In this document: piece by piece, positions 1-10,505 of the stretch
Layout: each line of letters begins with the position of its first letter
Position numbering within the stretch: position 1 is the stretch's first letter
From: Bacillota bacterium
GTDB lineage: Bacteria; Bacillota; Clostridia; RUG12999
DNA: 35,772 nucleotides
Assembly: GCA_030705675.1 (NCBI GenBank)
Contig: JAUZPZ010000005.1
Span: 1-35,772, forward strand
Direction: 5' to 3'
Notes under the pieces: model-generated
Databases searched by the model: none
What the model was told of the DNA's origin: nothing
Seen by the model: the letters and a program-made list of their open reading frames with translations, nothing else
Made by a program: the position numbers and the translations under genes

Positions 1-587
1 AATTCTTTTATGTACGGCAATCTAAGACGTATCCCGTCCAAATTGCCGCCATAAAAATCGTTGTTAAGGATTCGTCCGTTTTCATCCGGCAGAAACCTCG
101 GAATGTCATTTGTATTATCATGCAAAGTAAAAGGCTCAAGTTTTCCGGCTAATGAACACCGTTTTCCTATTGAAAAACGGTCGGGAAAAATTTGATACAT
201 TACCCTTCCCTTGAATTCTTCGGGAGTATCATAATTTTCATCATAACAAGTAATTTGCCATAAGTCTCCTGCTTCAATATTTGTATCACTGCCTTGTTTA
301 TACAAAGAGAAATTGCTTTCCTCTGTCTCTATCTTAAAATAATAAAAATACAAACCCGTATGAAAAAGAGCAAACTCCGTTTTATAAAATTCATATCCTT
401 CCGAACAGCCAACTTTATAAAAGGGCATAAGCATCCGAAAGCCGATTTCATCAAATATGCACAGCCTTACGGAGGAGGTTTTGCAGCTTTGAGGAATATC
501 TATGCTAAGCACGCACTTTTCTCCGCGTCTGATACATCCGAACGGCGACTTATATTTTTCCTTTCTGCTGTCAAATAAAATTCTCAT
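1..587 (-). CDS. GH13 alpha-amylase/neopullulanase-like glycosidase, 5' part only (runs off the window start)
   Basis: My reverse-strand translation from the ATG at 587: MRILFDSRKEKYKSPFGCIRRGEKCVLSIDIPQSCKTSS...GRVMYQIFPDRFSIGKR. VMYQIFPDRF is typical of GH13. Not in the supplied ORF track because it has no stop inside the window. Confidence 0.82.
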   Translation of the reverse strand, partial: MRILFDSRKEKYKSPFGCIRRGEKCVLSIDIPQSCKTSSVRLCIFDEIGFRMLMPFYKVGCSEGYEFYKTEFALFHTGLYFYYFKIETEESNFSLYKQGSDTNIEAGDLWQITCYDENYDTPEEFKGRVMYQIFPDRFSIGKRCSLAGKLEPFTLHDNTNDIPRFLPDENGRILNNDFYGGNLDGIRLRLPYIKE

Positions 588-599
588 TGCACTTCCCCA

Positions 600-3218
600 T
601 TATCTCATGTTCCAGATTTCCTCAGCATATTGCTTAACGGCTCTGTCTGACGAGAATATACCCGCCTTTGCAATATTAACAAGCGACATCCGGGTAAATT
701 TTTCCGTGTCCTTATATGTCATTGAAACCTCATTCTGCGCTCTCACATAGTCGTTAAAGTCCGCGAGGATCATATAAGCATCCGCCACTCCGTAATTATT
801 TGTAAGAAGCGAACGTACAACATCGTCAAAACGCGTGCCCAATTTGCCCGACGTCAACATTTCAAGCACCGCTTTTAATTCGGGATTATTATTACAATAA
901 TCCATAGGGTTGTAACCTTTCTGCCATAATGCTTCAACCTCATTTGCGTGAAGACCGAACAAAAACATGTTTTCGTCTCCGACTTGCTCATTTATTTCCA
1001 CATTGGCACCGTCGAGGGTTCCCAAAGTTATCGCGCCGTTAATCATAAGTTTCATATTGCCCGTACCTGAAGCTTCTTTTCCGGCAATCGAGATTTGTTC
1101 GGAAATTTCAGCTGCCGGAATTATGATCTCGGCAAGAGAAACCTTATAATCTTCTACAAATATCACTTTTATTTTATCCCTTGTCTGCGGATCCGAATTT
1201 ATCATATCCGAAACCGCAACAATAAGCCTAATAATCTGTTTTGCCATTACATATCCGGCAGAAGCTTTAGCGGCAAATATAAACGTTCTGGGTATAAAAT
1301 CAGCATCTGGATTAGCTTTTATTCTATTATACATATAAAGAATTTGCAGTACATTAAGAAGCTGCCGCTTATACTCATGCAAACGCTTTACCTGAACATC
1401 GAATAAAGAGGAAGGATCGACCTTCACACCGTTAGCATGTGATATATAATTTGCAAGATTTACCTTATTTTCATATTTTATTTTTACAAGGTTCTCTAAA
1501 ACCTCTTCATTATCACGATAAGTCATAAGTTTTTCTAATTCCATGCTGTCGTGTTTAAAACCATCTCCGATAATTTCTGTCAGAAAAGCGGTAAGTTTTG
1601 GGTTTGCTTGACACAGCCAACGGCGGTATGCAATACCATTTGTCACATTTGTAAAGCGTTCAGGGGTAATGTTGTAATAATCTTTGAAAATGCCGTTTTT
1701 AAGAATATTGGTATGAAGCTGTGATACTCCGTTTACCTTATGGCATGCGGCAAGACAAAGGTTTGCCATTCTTATCTCGCCATGTGCTATTACCGCCATA
1801 TATTCAATTTTTGCAACATCTCCGGGATAAATTACGTTGAGCTGGGCTATAAGCCTACGGTTAATTTCGGCAGCAATCTGATAAATTCTTGGCAGCTGCT
1901 CTTTAAAAAGCTGTTCGTTCCAGCGTTCAAGTGCCTCGCTCATTACCGTATGGTTTGTATATGTCAGGGTGTCGCAAGCAATTTTCCAGGCATCATCCCA
2001 TCCATATTCATGGTCGTCAACAAGAATGCGCATAAGTTCAGGCACGCACAGTGCGGGGTGAGTATCGTTGATATGAATTGCTACTTTTTCTGCAAGGTTA
2101 TCCAAAGTTGCATAGCGTTCAAAATGATTTGCAATAATACTTTGCAAAGAGGCTGAAACAAGAAGGTACTGCTGTTTAAGCCGCAGTATTTTTCCGGCAA
2201 TATGATCGTCCGCCGGGTAAAGTACCTTTGAAATTACTTCCGCCATTGTATTTTGTTCAAGCGATTTCGCGTACTCTCCTCTTGAAAAAGCAGTCATATC
2301 AAAGCTTTTAGGAGACTTTGCACTCCACAAAACAAGTTTGTTCACAGCACCTGTATCATAGCCTGAAATGTACATATCGTAAGGAATTGCTATAACCGAA
2401 TTGTAGTTTGTATGAGTAACCCTGTATTTGCCGTTATCATCCCAGCCGGTTACATCACCGCCGAATTTTACTTCAAATGCTTCATCTTCCCGAGGCTGAA
2501 GCCATACATCGCCAAGACTAAGCCAGTCATCGGGAAATTCCATTTGCCATCCATCCACAATCTTTTGTCTGAAAATACCGAATTCATAACGAATGGAAAA
2601 TCCCGTGCCAGGAAGAGCCAGCGTCGTCATTGAATCAAGATAACACGAAGCAAGCCTGCCCAAGCCGCCGTTTCCCAAACCCGCATCAGGTTCGATACTG
2701 TATAATTCTTCTATCTCAAAGCCGCATTTTTTTACTGCGTTAGCAACTTTTTCTTCTATACCGAGATTATATAAATTGTTGTGCAGTGACCGCCCCACCA
2801 GAAATTCCATAGACATATAATAGACTTGTTTGTCATCGTTTGCCCTATAGCTCTCGTGAAACTCTTTTCTTTTTTTGACCATAAGATCTCTTACAACACT
2901 GCACACGGCTTTAAACATTTGCTGATGTGTTACTTCCTTGACATCACAGCCAAAAAGCCTTATCGCCGCCTCATTAAGCATACGAAGAACCTTATCGGTT
3001 TCATTTTTTTCCTTTTGAGCTTTTCTGACTGCCGGTGATTTAACAGTTCTCTTTTTTATTTTTTTAATTTCAACCGGGCTTTCCGCTTCAGTTTGAACCT
3101 TTTGTTCCTCTTGCGCTTTTGTTTTAGGCGGTTTAGTTTCTTTTTCTTGTGATTTGTCCTGTGATTTCAATTTTTCAAGCTCCCATCTTTTTAGAACATT
3201 TAATTTGTCGAAATTCAA
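600..3218 (-). CDS. glgP: Glycogen/starch alpha-glucan phosphorylase
   Basis: 872 aa; EPDAGLGNGGLGRLASCYLDS, VKRLHEYKRQLLN and KASGTGNMKLMINGA-type PLP-phosphorylase motifs (EASGTGNMKLMINGAITLGTLDGANVEI). ATGA overlap with glgA. Confidence 0.97.
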   Translation of the reverse strand: MNFDKLNVLKRWELEKLKSQDKSQEKETKPPKTKAQEEQKVQTEAESPVEIKKIKKRTVKSPAVRKAQKEKNETDKVLRMLNEAAIRLFGCDVKEVTHQQMFKAVCSVVRDLMVKKRKEFHESYRANDDKQVYYMSMEFLVGRSLHNNLYNLGIEEKVANAVKKCGFEIEELYSIEPDAGLGNGGLGRLASCYLDSMTTLALPGTGFSIRYEFGIFRQKIVDGWQMEFPDDWLSLGDVWLQPREDEAFEVKFGGDVTGWDDNGKYRVTHTNYNSVIAIPYDMYISGYDTGAVNKLVLWSAKSPKSFDMTAFSRGEYAKSLEQNTMAEVISKVLYPADDHIAGKILRLKQQYLLVSASLQSIIANHFERYATLDNLAEKVAIHINDTHPALCVPELMRILVDDHEYGWDDAWKIACDTLTYTNHTVMSEALERWNEQLFKEQLPRIYQIAAEINRRLIAQLNVIYPGDVAKIEYMAVIAHGEIRMANLCLAACHKVNGVSQLHTNILKNGIFKDYYNITPERFTNVTNGIAYRRWLCQANPKLTAFLTEIIGDGFKHDSMELEKLMTYRDNEEVLENLVKIKYENKVNLANYISHANGVKVDPSSLFDVQVKRLHEYKRQLLNVLQILYMYNRIKANPDADFIPRTFIFAAKASAGYVMAKQIIRLIVAVSDMINSDPQTRDKIKVIFVEDYKVSLAEIIIPAAEISEQISIAGKEASGTGNMKLMINGAITLGTLDGANVEINEQVGDENMFLFGLHANEVEALWQKGYNPMDYCNNNPELKAVLEMLTSGKLGTRFDDVVRSLLTNNYGVADAYMILADFNDYVRAQNEVSMTYKDTEKFTRMSLVNIAKAGIFSSDRAVKQYAEEIWNMR

Positions 3219-4648
3219 CCCATCAGCTCGTTATATATCCTTAAATATTCTGTGACAGGCTGCTTCCAACTACTATTATATTTTATTAAATTTTTAACGT
3301 GTTTACTCCACTTTTGTTTATCATAAAAAAAGCTTATGCATCTGTCCATTGCTCCAAGCATATCATGAGCATTATAAACCTTGAATGTAAACCCTTTTCC
3401 CTCAAGTGTTTCAATATTAAGGGGTTGAACCGTATCCCATAAACCTCCTGTTTCACGCACTATAGGCACTGTACCGTACCTCATCGCGATAAGCTGGGCA
3501 AGACCGCACGGCTCACTCTTTGACGGCATAAGAAGCATATCTGCCCCCGCATATATCTGATTTGCCAGTACGGGATCAAATGTGATATTTGCCGACAATT
3601 TATCCCTGTTGCAGTATGAATTGAACTTGAACATATCCTCATACTTTGTGTCTCCCCTGCCAAGCACAATGAACTGTATGTCACGATTCATTATTTCGCT
3701 CATAACAAAATCCACAAGCTCCAGTCCCTTATGGGAAACAAGCCTTGAAATCATAGCAATCACAGGGACATCCGCTCTTACGGGCAAACCCAATTTTTCC
3801 TGAATATAAGCTTTATCCGCCGCCTTGCCGGTCAAATTCTTTTCGGAAAAATTCTGTTCAATGTCTGGATCGGTTCTGGGATTGTAAACCGTTGTATTTA
3901 TACCGTTTACTATACCTTCTATTTTATATGCATTTTCATTAAGTATATCTTCGAGATCATGCGCAAAATACGCATGGCGTATTTCATAAGAATATGTTTT
4001 AGAAACGGTTGTTATTTTATCTGCCGTTTCTAAAGCACTCTTCATAAAGTTTAAACAATCGCCATGTGTAAGTAAACTTTTCCATGAATCATTAAGTCCC
4101 AATACATTTGTTAGAAACTCTTTTGGAGTTTTACCTTGATATTCTATGTTATGGATTGTAAATACAGTTCTTATTCTGTCATATTCGGGCTGTCCCCCGA
4201 ATTTGGCTTTTTTTAAAGTAGGTATAAGAGCTGTCTGCCAGTCATTGCAATGAATAATATCCGGATAATATTCTATTTCATGCAGTGTTTCGAGAACTGC
4301 CATACTAAAATACGCAAAGCGTTCGCCGTCATCATAATCGCCGTAAAGCGAGTCACGATAAAAATAATATTCATTATCTATAAAATAATAGCTAAGCTTC
4401 TTACTGCGGCTTACAGCTTTAAAAACTCCCACGTATGTGTTTCGCCATGAAAGATTAGTGGTAAAACTTTTTACAAATTCCACTTTGAAATCGGGATTAT
4501 CTTTTATTTTCTTATAGTATGGCAAAAAAACACATACCTCAACCTCTTTATTTTTCACCAGTTCCTGAGGCAATGCCTGTGCAACATCGCCGAGACCACC
4601 CGTTTTTATGTACGGAGCCGCCTCACTGGCCGCAAATAATATTTTCAT
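3215..4648 (-). CDS. glgA: Glycogen synthase (GT5, ADP-glucose)
   Basis: MKILFAASEAAPYIKTGGLGDVAQALP (KTGGL motif); PSKSEPCGLAQLIAMRYGTVPIVRETGGL. Confidence 0.97.
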   Translation of the reverse strand: MKILFAASEAAPYIKTGGLGDVAQALPQELVKNKEVEVCVFLPYYKKIKDNPDFKVEFVKSFTTNLSWRNTYVGVFKAVSRSKKLSYYFIDNEYYFYRDSLYGDYDDGERFAYFSMAVLETLHEIEYYPDIIHCNDWQTALIPTLKKAKFGGQPEYDRIRTVFTIHNIEYQGKTPKEFLTNVLGLNDSWKSLLTHGDCLNFMKSALETADKITTVSKTYSYEIRHAYFAHDLEDILNENAYKIEGIVNGINTTVYNPRTDPDIEQNFSEKNLTGKAADKAYIQEKLGLPVRADVPVIAMISRLVSHKGLELVDFVMSEIMNRDIQFIVLGRGDTKYEDMFKFNSYCNRDKLSANITFDPVLANQIYAGADMLLMPSKSEPCGLAQLIAMRYGTVPIVRETGGLWDTVQPLNIETLEGKGFTFKVYNAHDMLGAMDRCISFFYDKQKWSKHVKNLIKYNSSWKQPVTEYLRIYNELMG

Positions 4649-5757
4649 ATAGTTTCACCTTTCTTTACAATTTGCGGACTTGTGACCGCCCCTATCAATC
4701 TGGTTTCATCTGTTACAGTTACGTTTTTATCCAGAATTACATTTTCCAAATATACATTCTTGCCTATTTTAGCGCCCTGCATTATAACAGAGTTTTTTAT
4801 TAAGGCCCCATTTTTGATTTTTACATCACGGAATAAAACAGAATTTTCCACTTTTCCTTCTATAACACAGCCATCGGCAATTATGCATTCACTTACAACA
4901 GCATCTTCACCGTAATAAGTAGGGATTTCATCACGCACTTTTGTGTATATCGGCGCACCCTGTTCAAATATGCCATTTCTTACTTTTTCATTGAGAAGCG
5001 CCAGATTATTGCGGAAATATGTGGGAATATTTTTATTTCTTAGCACAATTCCGTCAAACTTATAAAGGTTTACAGATAGTTCTCCTTCATTAAAACGTTT
5101 TTGAAGAAAATCCTTTTCAAAATGATAATACCCTTCCGCAACCGCCTCTTCAACTTCTTTTATTAAAATTTCCCTGTCCATTATGAACATTCCCATTCCT
5201 ATAAGAGATTTGTCGCCGGCAGGATAGTTTACTGTTATTTTCTTTACGGAATTATCTCTTCCCTTTTCAAGAACTATTACATTTGATTCGGTATAGTTTG
5301 CCGGTTTTGTCGCTATAACAGTAATATCTTTTTTAGACTTTATGTGGGCCTCAAGCACTTTTCTGTAATCAATATTACATATTGTTGTGGTATCAGAAAG
5401 TACAACATATTCAGCCGTTTGGGCCTTCAAAAAGGAAATTGCCGTATGGAGAGCCTCAAGTTTGCCACGGTAAACTTGAGATCTTCCGGTAGAAAATGGA
5501 GGAATTATATAAAGTCCGCCGTTTTTACGGTTTAAATCCCACTCCTGACATGACCCCAAATGGTCCATAAGTGACTCATAATTGTATTTTGTAACTACTC
5601 CTATATTTACTATGTTTGAGTTTACCATGCTTGACAAAACAAAATCTATTTGCCTATATCTTCCGCCAAAAGGAAGGGAAGCAACCGTTCTTTTGGTTGT
5701 AAGCTCTCCAAGTGAATTATCATGTATGTTAGAAAAAATTATCGCTGCCATCTTCAT
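4645..5757 (-). CDS. glgD: Glucose-1-phosphate adenylyltransferase, GlgD subunit
   Basis: Nucleotidyltransferase fold with degenerate N-terminus (MAAIIFSNIHDNSLGELTTKRTVASLPFGGRYRQIDFVLS) and C-terminal left-handed beta-helix repeats; adjacent to glgC. Confidence 0.93.
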   Translation of the reverse strand: MKMAAIIFSNIHDNSLGELTTKRTVASLPFGGRYRQIDFVLSSMVNSNIVNIGVVTKYNYESLMDHLGSCQEWDLNRKNGGLYIIPPFSTGRSQVYRGKLEALHTAISFLKAQTAEYVVLSDTTTICNIDYRKVLEAHIKSKKDITVIATKPANYTESNVIVLEKGRDNSVKKITVNYPAGDKSLIGMGMFIMDREILIKEVEEAVAEGYYHFEKDFLQKRFNEGELSVNLYKFDGIVLRNKNIPTYFRNNLALLNEKVRNGIFEQGAPIYTKVRDEIPTYYGEDAVVSECIIADGCVIEGKVENSVLFRDVKIKNGALIKNSVIMQGAKIGKNVYLENVILDKNVTVTDETRLIGAVTSPQIVKKGETI

Positions 5758-5774
5758 AATCGGTCACATTCCTT

Positions 5775-6959
5775 TCATATTACTTCCTTAGGCTTGATCA
5801 CACTGTTTTTTTCCACAATTTCACCTTTTCCCACAACGCTAATTCCCCAGTCTTTTTTATCATAATATTCCGGCTTGTCGCCTATTCTTACATTCGGTTC
5901 AACAACTACGCCTTCGCCCACTATTGCATATTTAATTATAGCGCCTTCTTTTATTACCGCGTCAGGCATAATAACACTGTCGTAAATTTCCGCGTTCTGT
6001 TCAACAGTGCATCCCATCGAAACTACCGAATGTTCAACACGCCCTTTTACAGAGCAGCCTTCAGCAATAAAAGAATTTTTTATCTTTGATGTCTTTGATG
6101 TATAGGTAGATGGTTTTGCATAGTTTCTTGCATATATTTTAAATCTTTTGTCGCGTAAATCGAAAATTCCGTCAAGTATATCCATATTTGCTTCCCAAAG
6201 ACTGGTGATGGTACCGACATCTTTCCAGTAGCCGCTGAATGTATAAGCAAAAAGCCTTCTTTTATCACGAAGCAGCGCCGGTATCACATTCTTCCCAAAA
6301 TCGTTTTCCGAATTCGGGTCAGCCTCGTCCGCTATAAGGTAATCACGCAGTATTTCCCATTTAAAAACATACACGCCCATTGAAGCGTGATTGCTCTTTG
6401 GCTGTTTCGGTTTTTCTTCAAACTGATATATAGAGCCATCCGGATTTGTGTTCATTATGCCAAAACGGCTGGCTTCTTCGATTGGAACATCACGCACCGC
6501 TATAGTGCACTCTGCTTTATTGTCAATATGATATTTGATCAGCTCAGAATAATCCATTTTATAAATGTGGTCGCCTGATAAAATTATTACATTATCAGGG
6601 TTGTATGATTCAACAAAAGACAGATTTTGATAGATTGCATTTGCCGTTCCCTTATACCATTCCATTTTTCCCGTTCTCGCATAGGGTGGCAAAATGTGCG
6701 CTCCTCCATAATTTCGGTTTAAACCCCAGGGCTGACCATTTCCTACATAATCATTAAGTTCAAGAGGCTGATATTGGGTCAATATTCCAACTGTATCAAT
6801 TGCCGAATTTACACAATTTGATAAAGGAAAATCAATAATCCTGTATTTACCGCCGAACGGAACGGCAGGTTTTGCCGTTTTCTCTGTGAGAACAAGCAGT
6901 CTGCTTCCCTGTCCTCCGGCAAGTAACATTGCGATACATTCTTTTTTTCTGTCTAACAT
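5775..6959 (-). CDS. glgC: Glucose-1-phosphate adenylyltransferase
   Basis: [43 protein letters not shown]; catalytic-type GlgC. Confidence 0.97.
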   Translation of the reverse strand: MLDRKKECIAMLLAGGQGSRLLVLTEKTAKPAVPFGGKYRIIDFPLSNCVNSAIDTVGILTQYQPLELNDYVGNGQPWGLNRNYGGAHILPPYARTGKMEWYKGTANAIYQNLSFVESYNPDNVIILSGDHIYKMDYSELIKYHIDNKAECTIAVRDVPIEEASRFGIMNTNPDGSIYQFEEKPKQPKSNHASMGVYVFKWEILRDYLIADEADPNSENDFGKNVIPALLRDKRRLFAYTFSGYWKDVGTITSLWEANMDILDGIFDLRDKRFKIYARNYAKPSTYTSKTSKIKNSFIAEGCSVKGRVEHSVVSMGCTVEQNAEIYDSVIMPDAVIKEGAIIKYAIVGEGVVVEPNVRIGDKPEYYDKKDWGISVVGKGEIVEKNSVIKPKEVI

Positions 6960-6974
6960 AAAAATATAGCCCCC

Positions 6975-8870
6975 TTAAATTTTATCATTTTTGATATAAT
7001 ATACTGTTGAAATCGGCGGTAATTTTATTTCGATAGATTGTTTATAACCATGCATTTCACATTCTTTTGATTTTGCTTTTCTAAGCCTTGTTCCCTTTCC
7101 TCCGTATTTTGCACTGTCACTTGAAAATACGGGTTTATATTCACCCGGCGAAGGAACCCCTATTTTATAATGTTCCCTTAAGACAGGGCAGAAATTGCAA
7201 ACAATAATTATTTCATTTCCCTTTTCATCTCTCCTCAGAAAAGATATTACGCTCTGATCGCTGTCGTCGTTAGATATCCATTGAAATCCACTCCAATCAA
7301 TATCATTTTCCCAAAAAGGCTTATGTTCGAGATAAAATTGATTGAGCTCCCGAACATATCTTTGCATTTGACTGTGACGTTCATAATCGAGCAAAAACCA
7401 TTCCAGTTCCTTCGAATAATCCCATTCGATAAACTGTGCAAATTCATTTCCCATAAAATTAATCTTTTTACCGGGATGTGACATCATAAAGCCATAAAGT
7501 GCCCTTAGATTGTCAAATTTATCATCATATTCACCCGGCATCTTACCTATCATTGAGCCTTTTCCGTGTACAACCTCATCGTGTGAAAGAGGCAGAACAA
7601 AATTTTCGGAAAACGCATAAGTAAGCGAAAAGGTCAAATCATTATGTCTTCCTTTTCTGAAAAGCGGATCGGCAGACATATACCCAAGTATATCATTCAT
7701 CCAACCCATGTTCCATTTAAGATTAAATCCAAGTCCTCCATCATATCCGGGTTTTGTAACCATCGGAAATGCTGTGGATTCTTCAGCTATCATAAGCACG
7801 GCGGGGTCAAATCTGAATGCCGCGCTGTTCATCTCGCGCAAAAAATTTATTGCTTCCAGATTATAGTTTCCTCCGTATTTATTCCGGCGCCAGCTGCCGT
7901 TCTTTCTGCCGTAATCTAAATACAGCATTGAAGCCACGGCGTCCACCCTTATTCCGTCAATATGAAACTTATCAAGCCAATAAACCACATTGGAAATAAG
8001 AAAGGATTTAACCTCATTTTTTGAATAATTAAAAATCCTCGTATTCCAGTCCGGATGCTCATTCATAAGTTTATCAGGCGACTCATACAAACATGTCCCG
8101 TCAAACTCATACAATCCGTTCTCATCCTTCGGAAAATGTGCTCCTACCCAATCCAAAATAACTCCTATGCCCGCTTCGTGCAATTTGTTAACAAATTTCA
8201 TGAAGTCATTAGGAGAGCCAAATCTTGACGTGGGGGCAAAATAACCTGTTACCTGATATCCCCATGATGGATCATAAGGATATTCACTGACCGGCAGAAG
8301 TTCAATATGTGTATATTTCATATTCTTAACATATTTTGCGAGATTATCCGCCATTTCTGCATAGGAAAAATAATCACCGTTCTCATGTTTTTTCCATGAA
8401 CCCAAATGTACCTCATAAATATTTATCGGTTGCTTTAACTGATCAACGTTACTCTTTGCCTTTTTATAATCACTATCGGTCCATTTAAAGCCGTCTATAT
8501 CATATACTTTTGAAGAATTTTCCGGACGTGTGCACGCGTGAAACGCGTAAGGATCGCTTTTATAGACACATCCTCCGGAATATTTGCCTATGCAGTATTT
8601 GTATTCATCGTAAATTTTTGCATTCTTTACGCTTATTTCCCAAATTCCCCACCCTACATTTTTCATAGGAGCGGCGTCTTTATTCCAGTCGTTAAAAGAC
8701 CCAACAAGGTTTACACTTGCGGCATTAGGCGCCCACACTCTGAAAGTATATCCTTCATCTGATTTATGACATCCCATAAATTCATATGCATTTGTACTTT
8801 TTCCATAGCTGAATTCCGACATACACGCATTTATATCTTTTATTTTTGATTTCGGCAACAATGGCTTCAC
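6975..8870 (-). CDS. glgB: 1,4-alpha-glucan branching enzyme
   Basis: CBM48 + GH13: YEVHLGSWKKHENG, DGIRVDAVASMLYLDYGR, LPLSHDEVVHGKGSMIGKMPG, INFMGNEFAQFIEWDY. Confidence 0.97.
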   Translation of the reverse strand: MKPLLPKSKIKDINACMSEFSYGKSTNAYEFMGCHKSDEGYTFRVWAPNAASVNLVGSFNDWNKDAAPMKNVGWGIWEISVKNAKIYDEYKYCIGKYSGGCVYKSDPYAFHACTRPENSSKVYDIDGFKWTDSDYKKAKSNVDQLKQPINIYEVHLGSWKKHENGDYFSYAEMADNLAKYVKNMKYTHIELLPVSEYPYDPSWGYQVTGYFAPTSRFGSPNDFMKFVNKLHEAGIGVILDWVGAHFPKDENGLYEFDGTCLYESPDKLMNEHPDWNTRIFNYSKNEVKSFLISNVVYWLDKFHIDGIRVDAVASMLYLDYGRKNGSWRRNKYGGNYNLEAINFLREMNSAAFRFDPAVLMIAEESTAFPMVTKPGYDGGLGFNLKWNMGWMNDILGYMSADPLFRKGRHNDLTFSLTYAFSENFVLPLSHDEVVHGKGSMIGKMPGEYDDKFDNLRALYGFMMSHPGKKINFMGNEFAQFIEWDYSKELEWFLLDYERHSQMQRYVRELNQFYLEHKPFWENDIDWSGFQWISNDDSDQSVISFLRRDEKGNEIIIVCNFCPVLREHYKIGVPSPGEYKPVFSSDSAKYGGKGTRLRKAKSKECEMHGYKQSIEIKLPPISTVYYIKNDKI

Positions 8871-8919
8871 CTCTTTATATCAAATTGTTATCTGTTTTTA
8901 GTAAATATTTCCTAATTTT

Positions 8920-8948
8920 ATTATACATTAAACATCTGTATTTGTCAA
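8920..8948 (-). promoter_or_regulatory. Sigma-A-type promoter for glgB-glgC-glgD-glgA-glgP operon
   Basis: On the minus strand TTGACA (8948-8943), 17 nt, TATAAT (8925-8920): both hexamers match consensus. Confidence 0.85.
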
Positions 8949-9013
8949 GGAACGGGCATATAATACTAAAGTAAGACGTTTGCCGAGTTTTAATGAATTT
9001 TAAATTATATTTA

Positions 9014-9022
9014 TGTTATAAT
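9014..9022 (+). promoter_or_regulatory. Extended -10 promoter candidate for malQ (TGTTATAAT)
   Basis: TGnTATAAT about 38 bp upstream of the malQ ATG; weak -35. Confidence 0.5.
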
Positions 9023-9059
9023 GATATTTGTAACTAATTATTCGTTGGAGGTTTTAAAA

Positions 9060-10493
9060 ATGGAAAGAAAAAGCGGTGTGCTGATGCATATTTCTTCTCT
9101 TAACGGAGATTATTCTATAGGCAGTTTCGGGGATGAGGCAAAATATTTCATAGATTTTCTTAAAGAATGCGGGTTCGGTTACTGGCAAGTACTTCCTTTC
9201 TGCCCTATTGATACCTGTAATTCGCCCTATAAATCCACCTCTACTTTTGGAGGCAACCTTTATTTTGTCAATCTTGACAAACTTTTTCAGAAAGGTCTTC
9301 TTACAAAAAATGAACTTCTGGCACAGCGTCAGCAAAATCCTTATACTTGCGAATTTGTTCGACTTTTCCATACAAGAATTGCCGTCCTTCTTACAGCTTC
9401 AAAGCGGATAAAAGACCGCCAAAAAATTGAGCAATTCATTTCAGAAAATCCTTACCTTGAGCGCTTTTGCGAATTTATGGCGCTTAAAGTCAGTAACAAT
9501 TATAAACCATGGTATCAATGGGATACCATGGAGTTTGACCAAAATATACTTTTTATGTGGAAATTTATTCAATACGAATTTTTTTCACAATGGTCAGAAA
9601 TAAAGAAATATGCAAATAAGAGCGGTATAAAAATAATAGGTGATATTCCTATTTATGTCGATCTCGACAGCTGCGACGTATGGTCAAATAAAGAGCTTTT
9701 TAAGTTAGATAAGCAAGACATCCCTACAAGTGTAGCAGGTGTTCCTCCCGATTATTTCTGTGCTGACGGTCAATTGTGGGGTAATCCCATATATGATTGG
9801 AAGGTCATGAAAGAAGACAATTACAAATGGTGGCGTGACCGTATAAATCATATGACAGGTATTTTTGACGGTGTACGCATTGATCATTTTCGTGGAATAG
9901 AATCTTTTTGGGAAATTCCCGCCGGCGCGGCTACGGCAAAGGAAGGCAAATGGTCAAAAGGTCCCGGAATGGAACTTGTAGATGCAATCAAAGAGGAATG
10001 CGGCGATGCTCTTATAATTGCGGAAGACCTCGGGGATATTACCCCCTCTGTTCGGAAACTGCTTAAAAAAAGTGAATTTCCGGGAATGCGCGTATTTCAG
10101 TTTGCCTTTCTTGGCGACGCTCTGTCCCCCCATCTTCCGCATAACTACACAAGCAACTGCATTGCTTATACAGGCACTCACGATAACAATACCTTACTTG
10201 GTTATATTTGGGAACTCAGCGAAAGCAACAGAAAATATATGCTGGAATACTGCGGACACAAAAACGAGGATTGGAGAAACGGCAGTGAAAGTATTATACG
10301 CACTATGTTTGCAAGCCATGCTGGAATTGTTATAATGCCTATCCAAGATTTGCTCGGATATGGTTCAGACACTCGCCTAAACATTCCCGGAAAACCGGAA
10401 GGAAACTGGCAATACCGTATAACTCAGCAGCAGCTTGACAGTATTGATCGAAAAAGATTCAGACGTCTTAATGAATTATATTCCAGAATTTAA
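9060..10493 (+). CDS. malQ: 4-alpha-glucanotransferase (GH77)
   Basis: MERKSGVLMHISSLNGDYSIGSFGDEA; GVRIDHFRGIESFWEIP; YTGTHDNNTLLGY. RBS ggagg at about 9047 supports the ATG at 9060 rather than the longer ORF start at 9021. Confidence 0.96.
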   Translation: MERKSGVLMHISSLNGDYSIGSFGDEAKYFIDFLKECGFGYWQVLPFCPIDTCNSPYKSTSTFGGNLYFVNLDKLFQKGLLTKNELLAQRQQNPYTCEFVRLFHTRIAVLLTASKRIKDRQKIEQFISENPYLERFCEFMALKVSNNYKPWYQWDTMEFDQNILFMWKFIQYEFFSQWSEIKKYANKSGIKIIGDIPIYVDLDSCDVWSNKELFKLDKQDIPTSVAGVPPDYFCADGQLWGNPIYDWKVMKEDNYKWWRDRINHMTGIFDGVRIDHFRGIESFWEIPAGAATAKEGKWSKGPGMELVDAIKEECGDALIIAEDLGDITPSVRKLLKKSEFPGMRVFQFAFLGDALSPHLPHNYTSNCIAYTGTHDNNTLLGYIWELSESNRKYMLEYCGHKNEDWRNGSESIIRTMFASHAGIVIMPIQDLLGYGSDTRLNIPGKPEGNWQYRITQQQLDSIDRKRFRRLNELYSRI

Positions 10494-10505
10494 TCATTTA
10501 ATATT

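Noticed and set aside
294-750. Plus-strand ORFs at 294..578 and 502..750
   Set aside because: Antisense to the GH13 and glgP frames; no recognisable family; shadow ORFs.
8942-8964. Plus-strand TTGTCA...TATAAT (8942-8964) as malQ promoter
   Set aside because: Spacing is only 11 bp; the extended -10 at 9014-9022 fits better.
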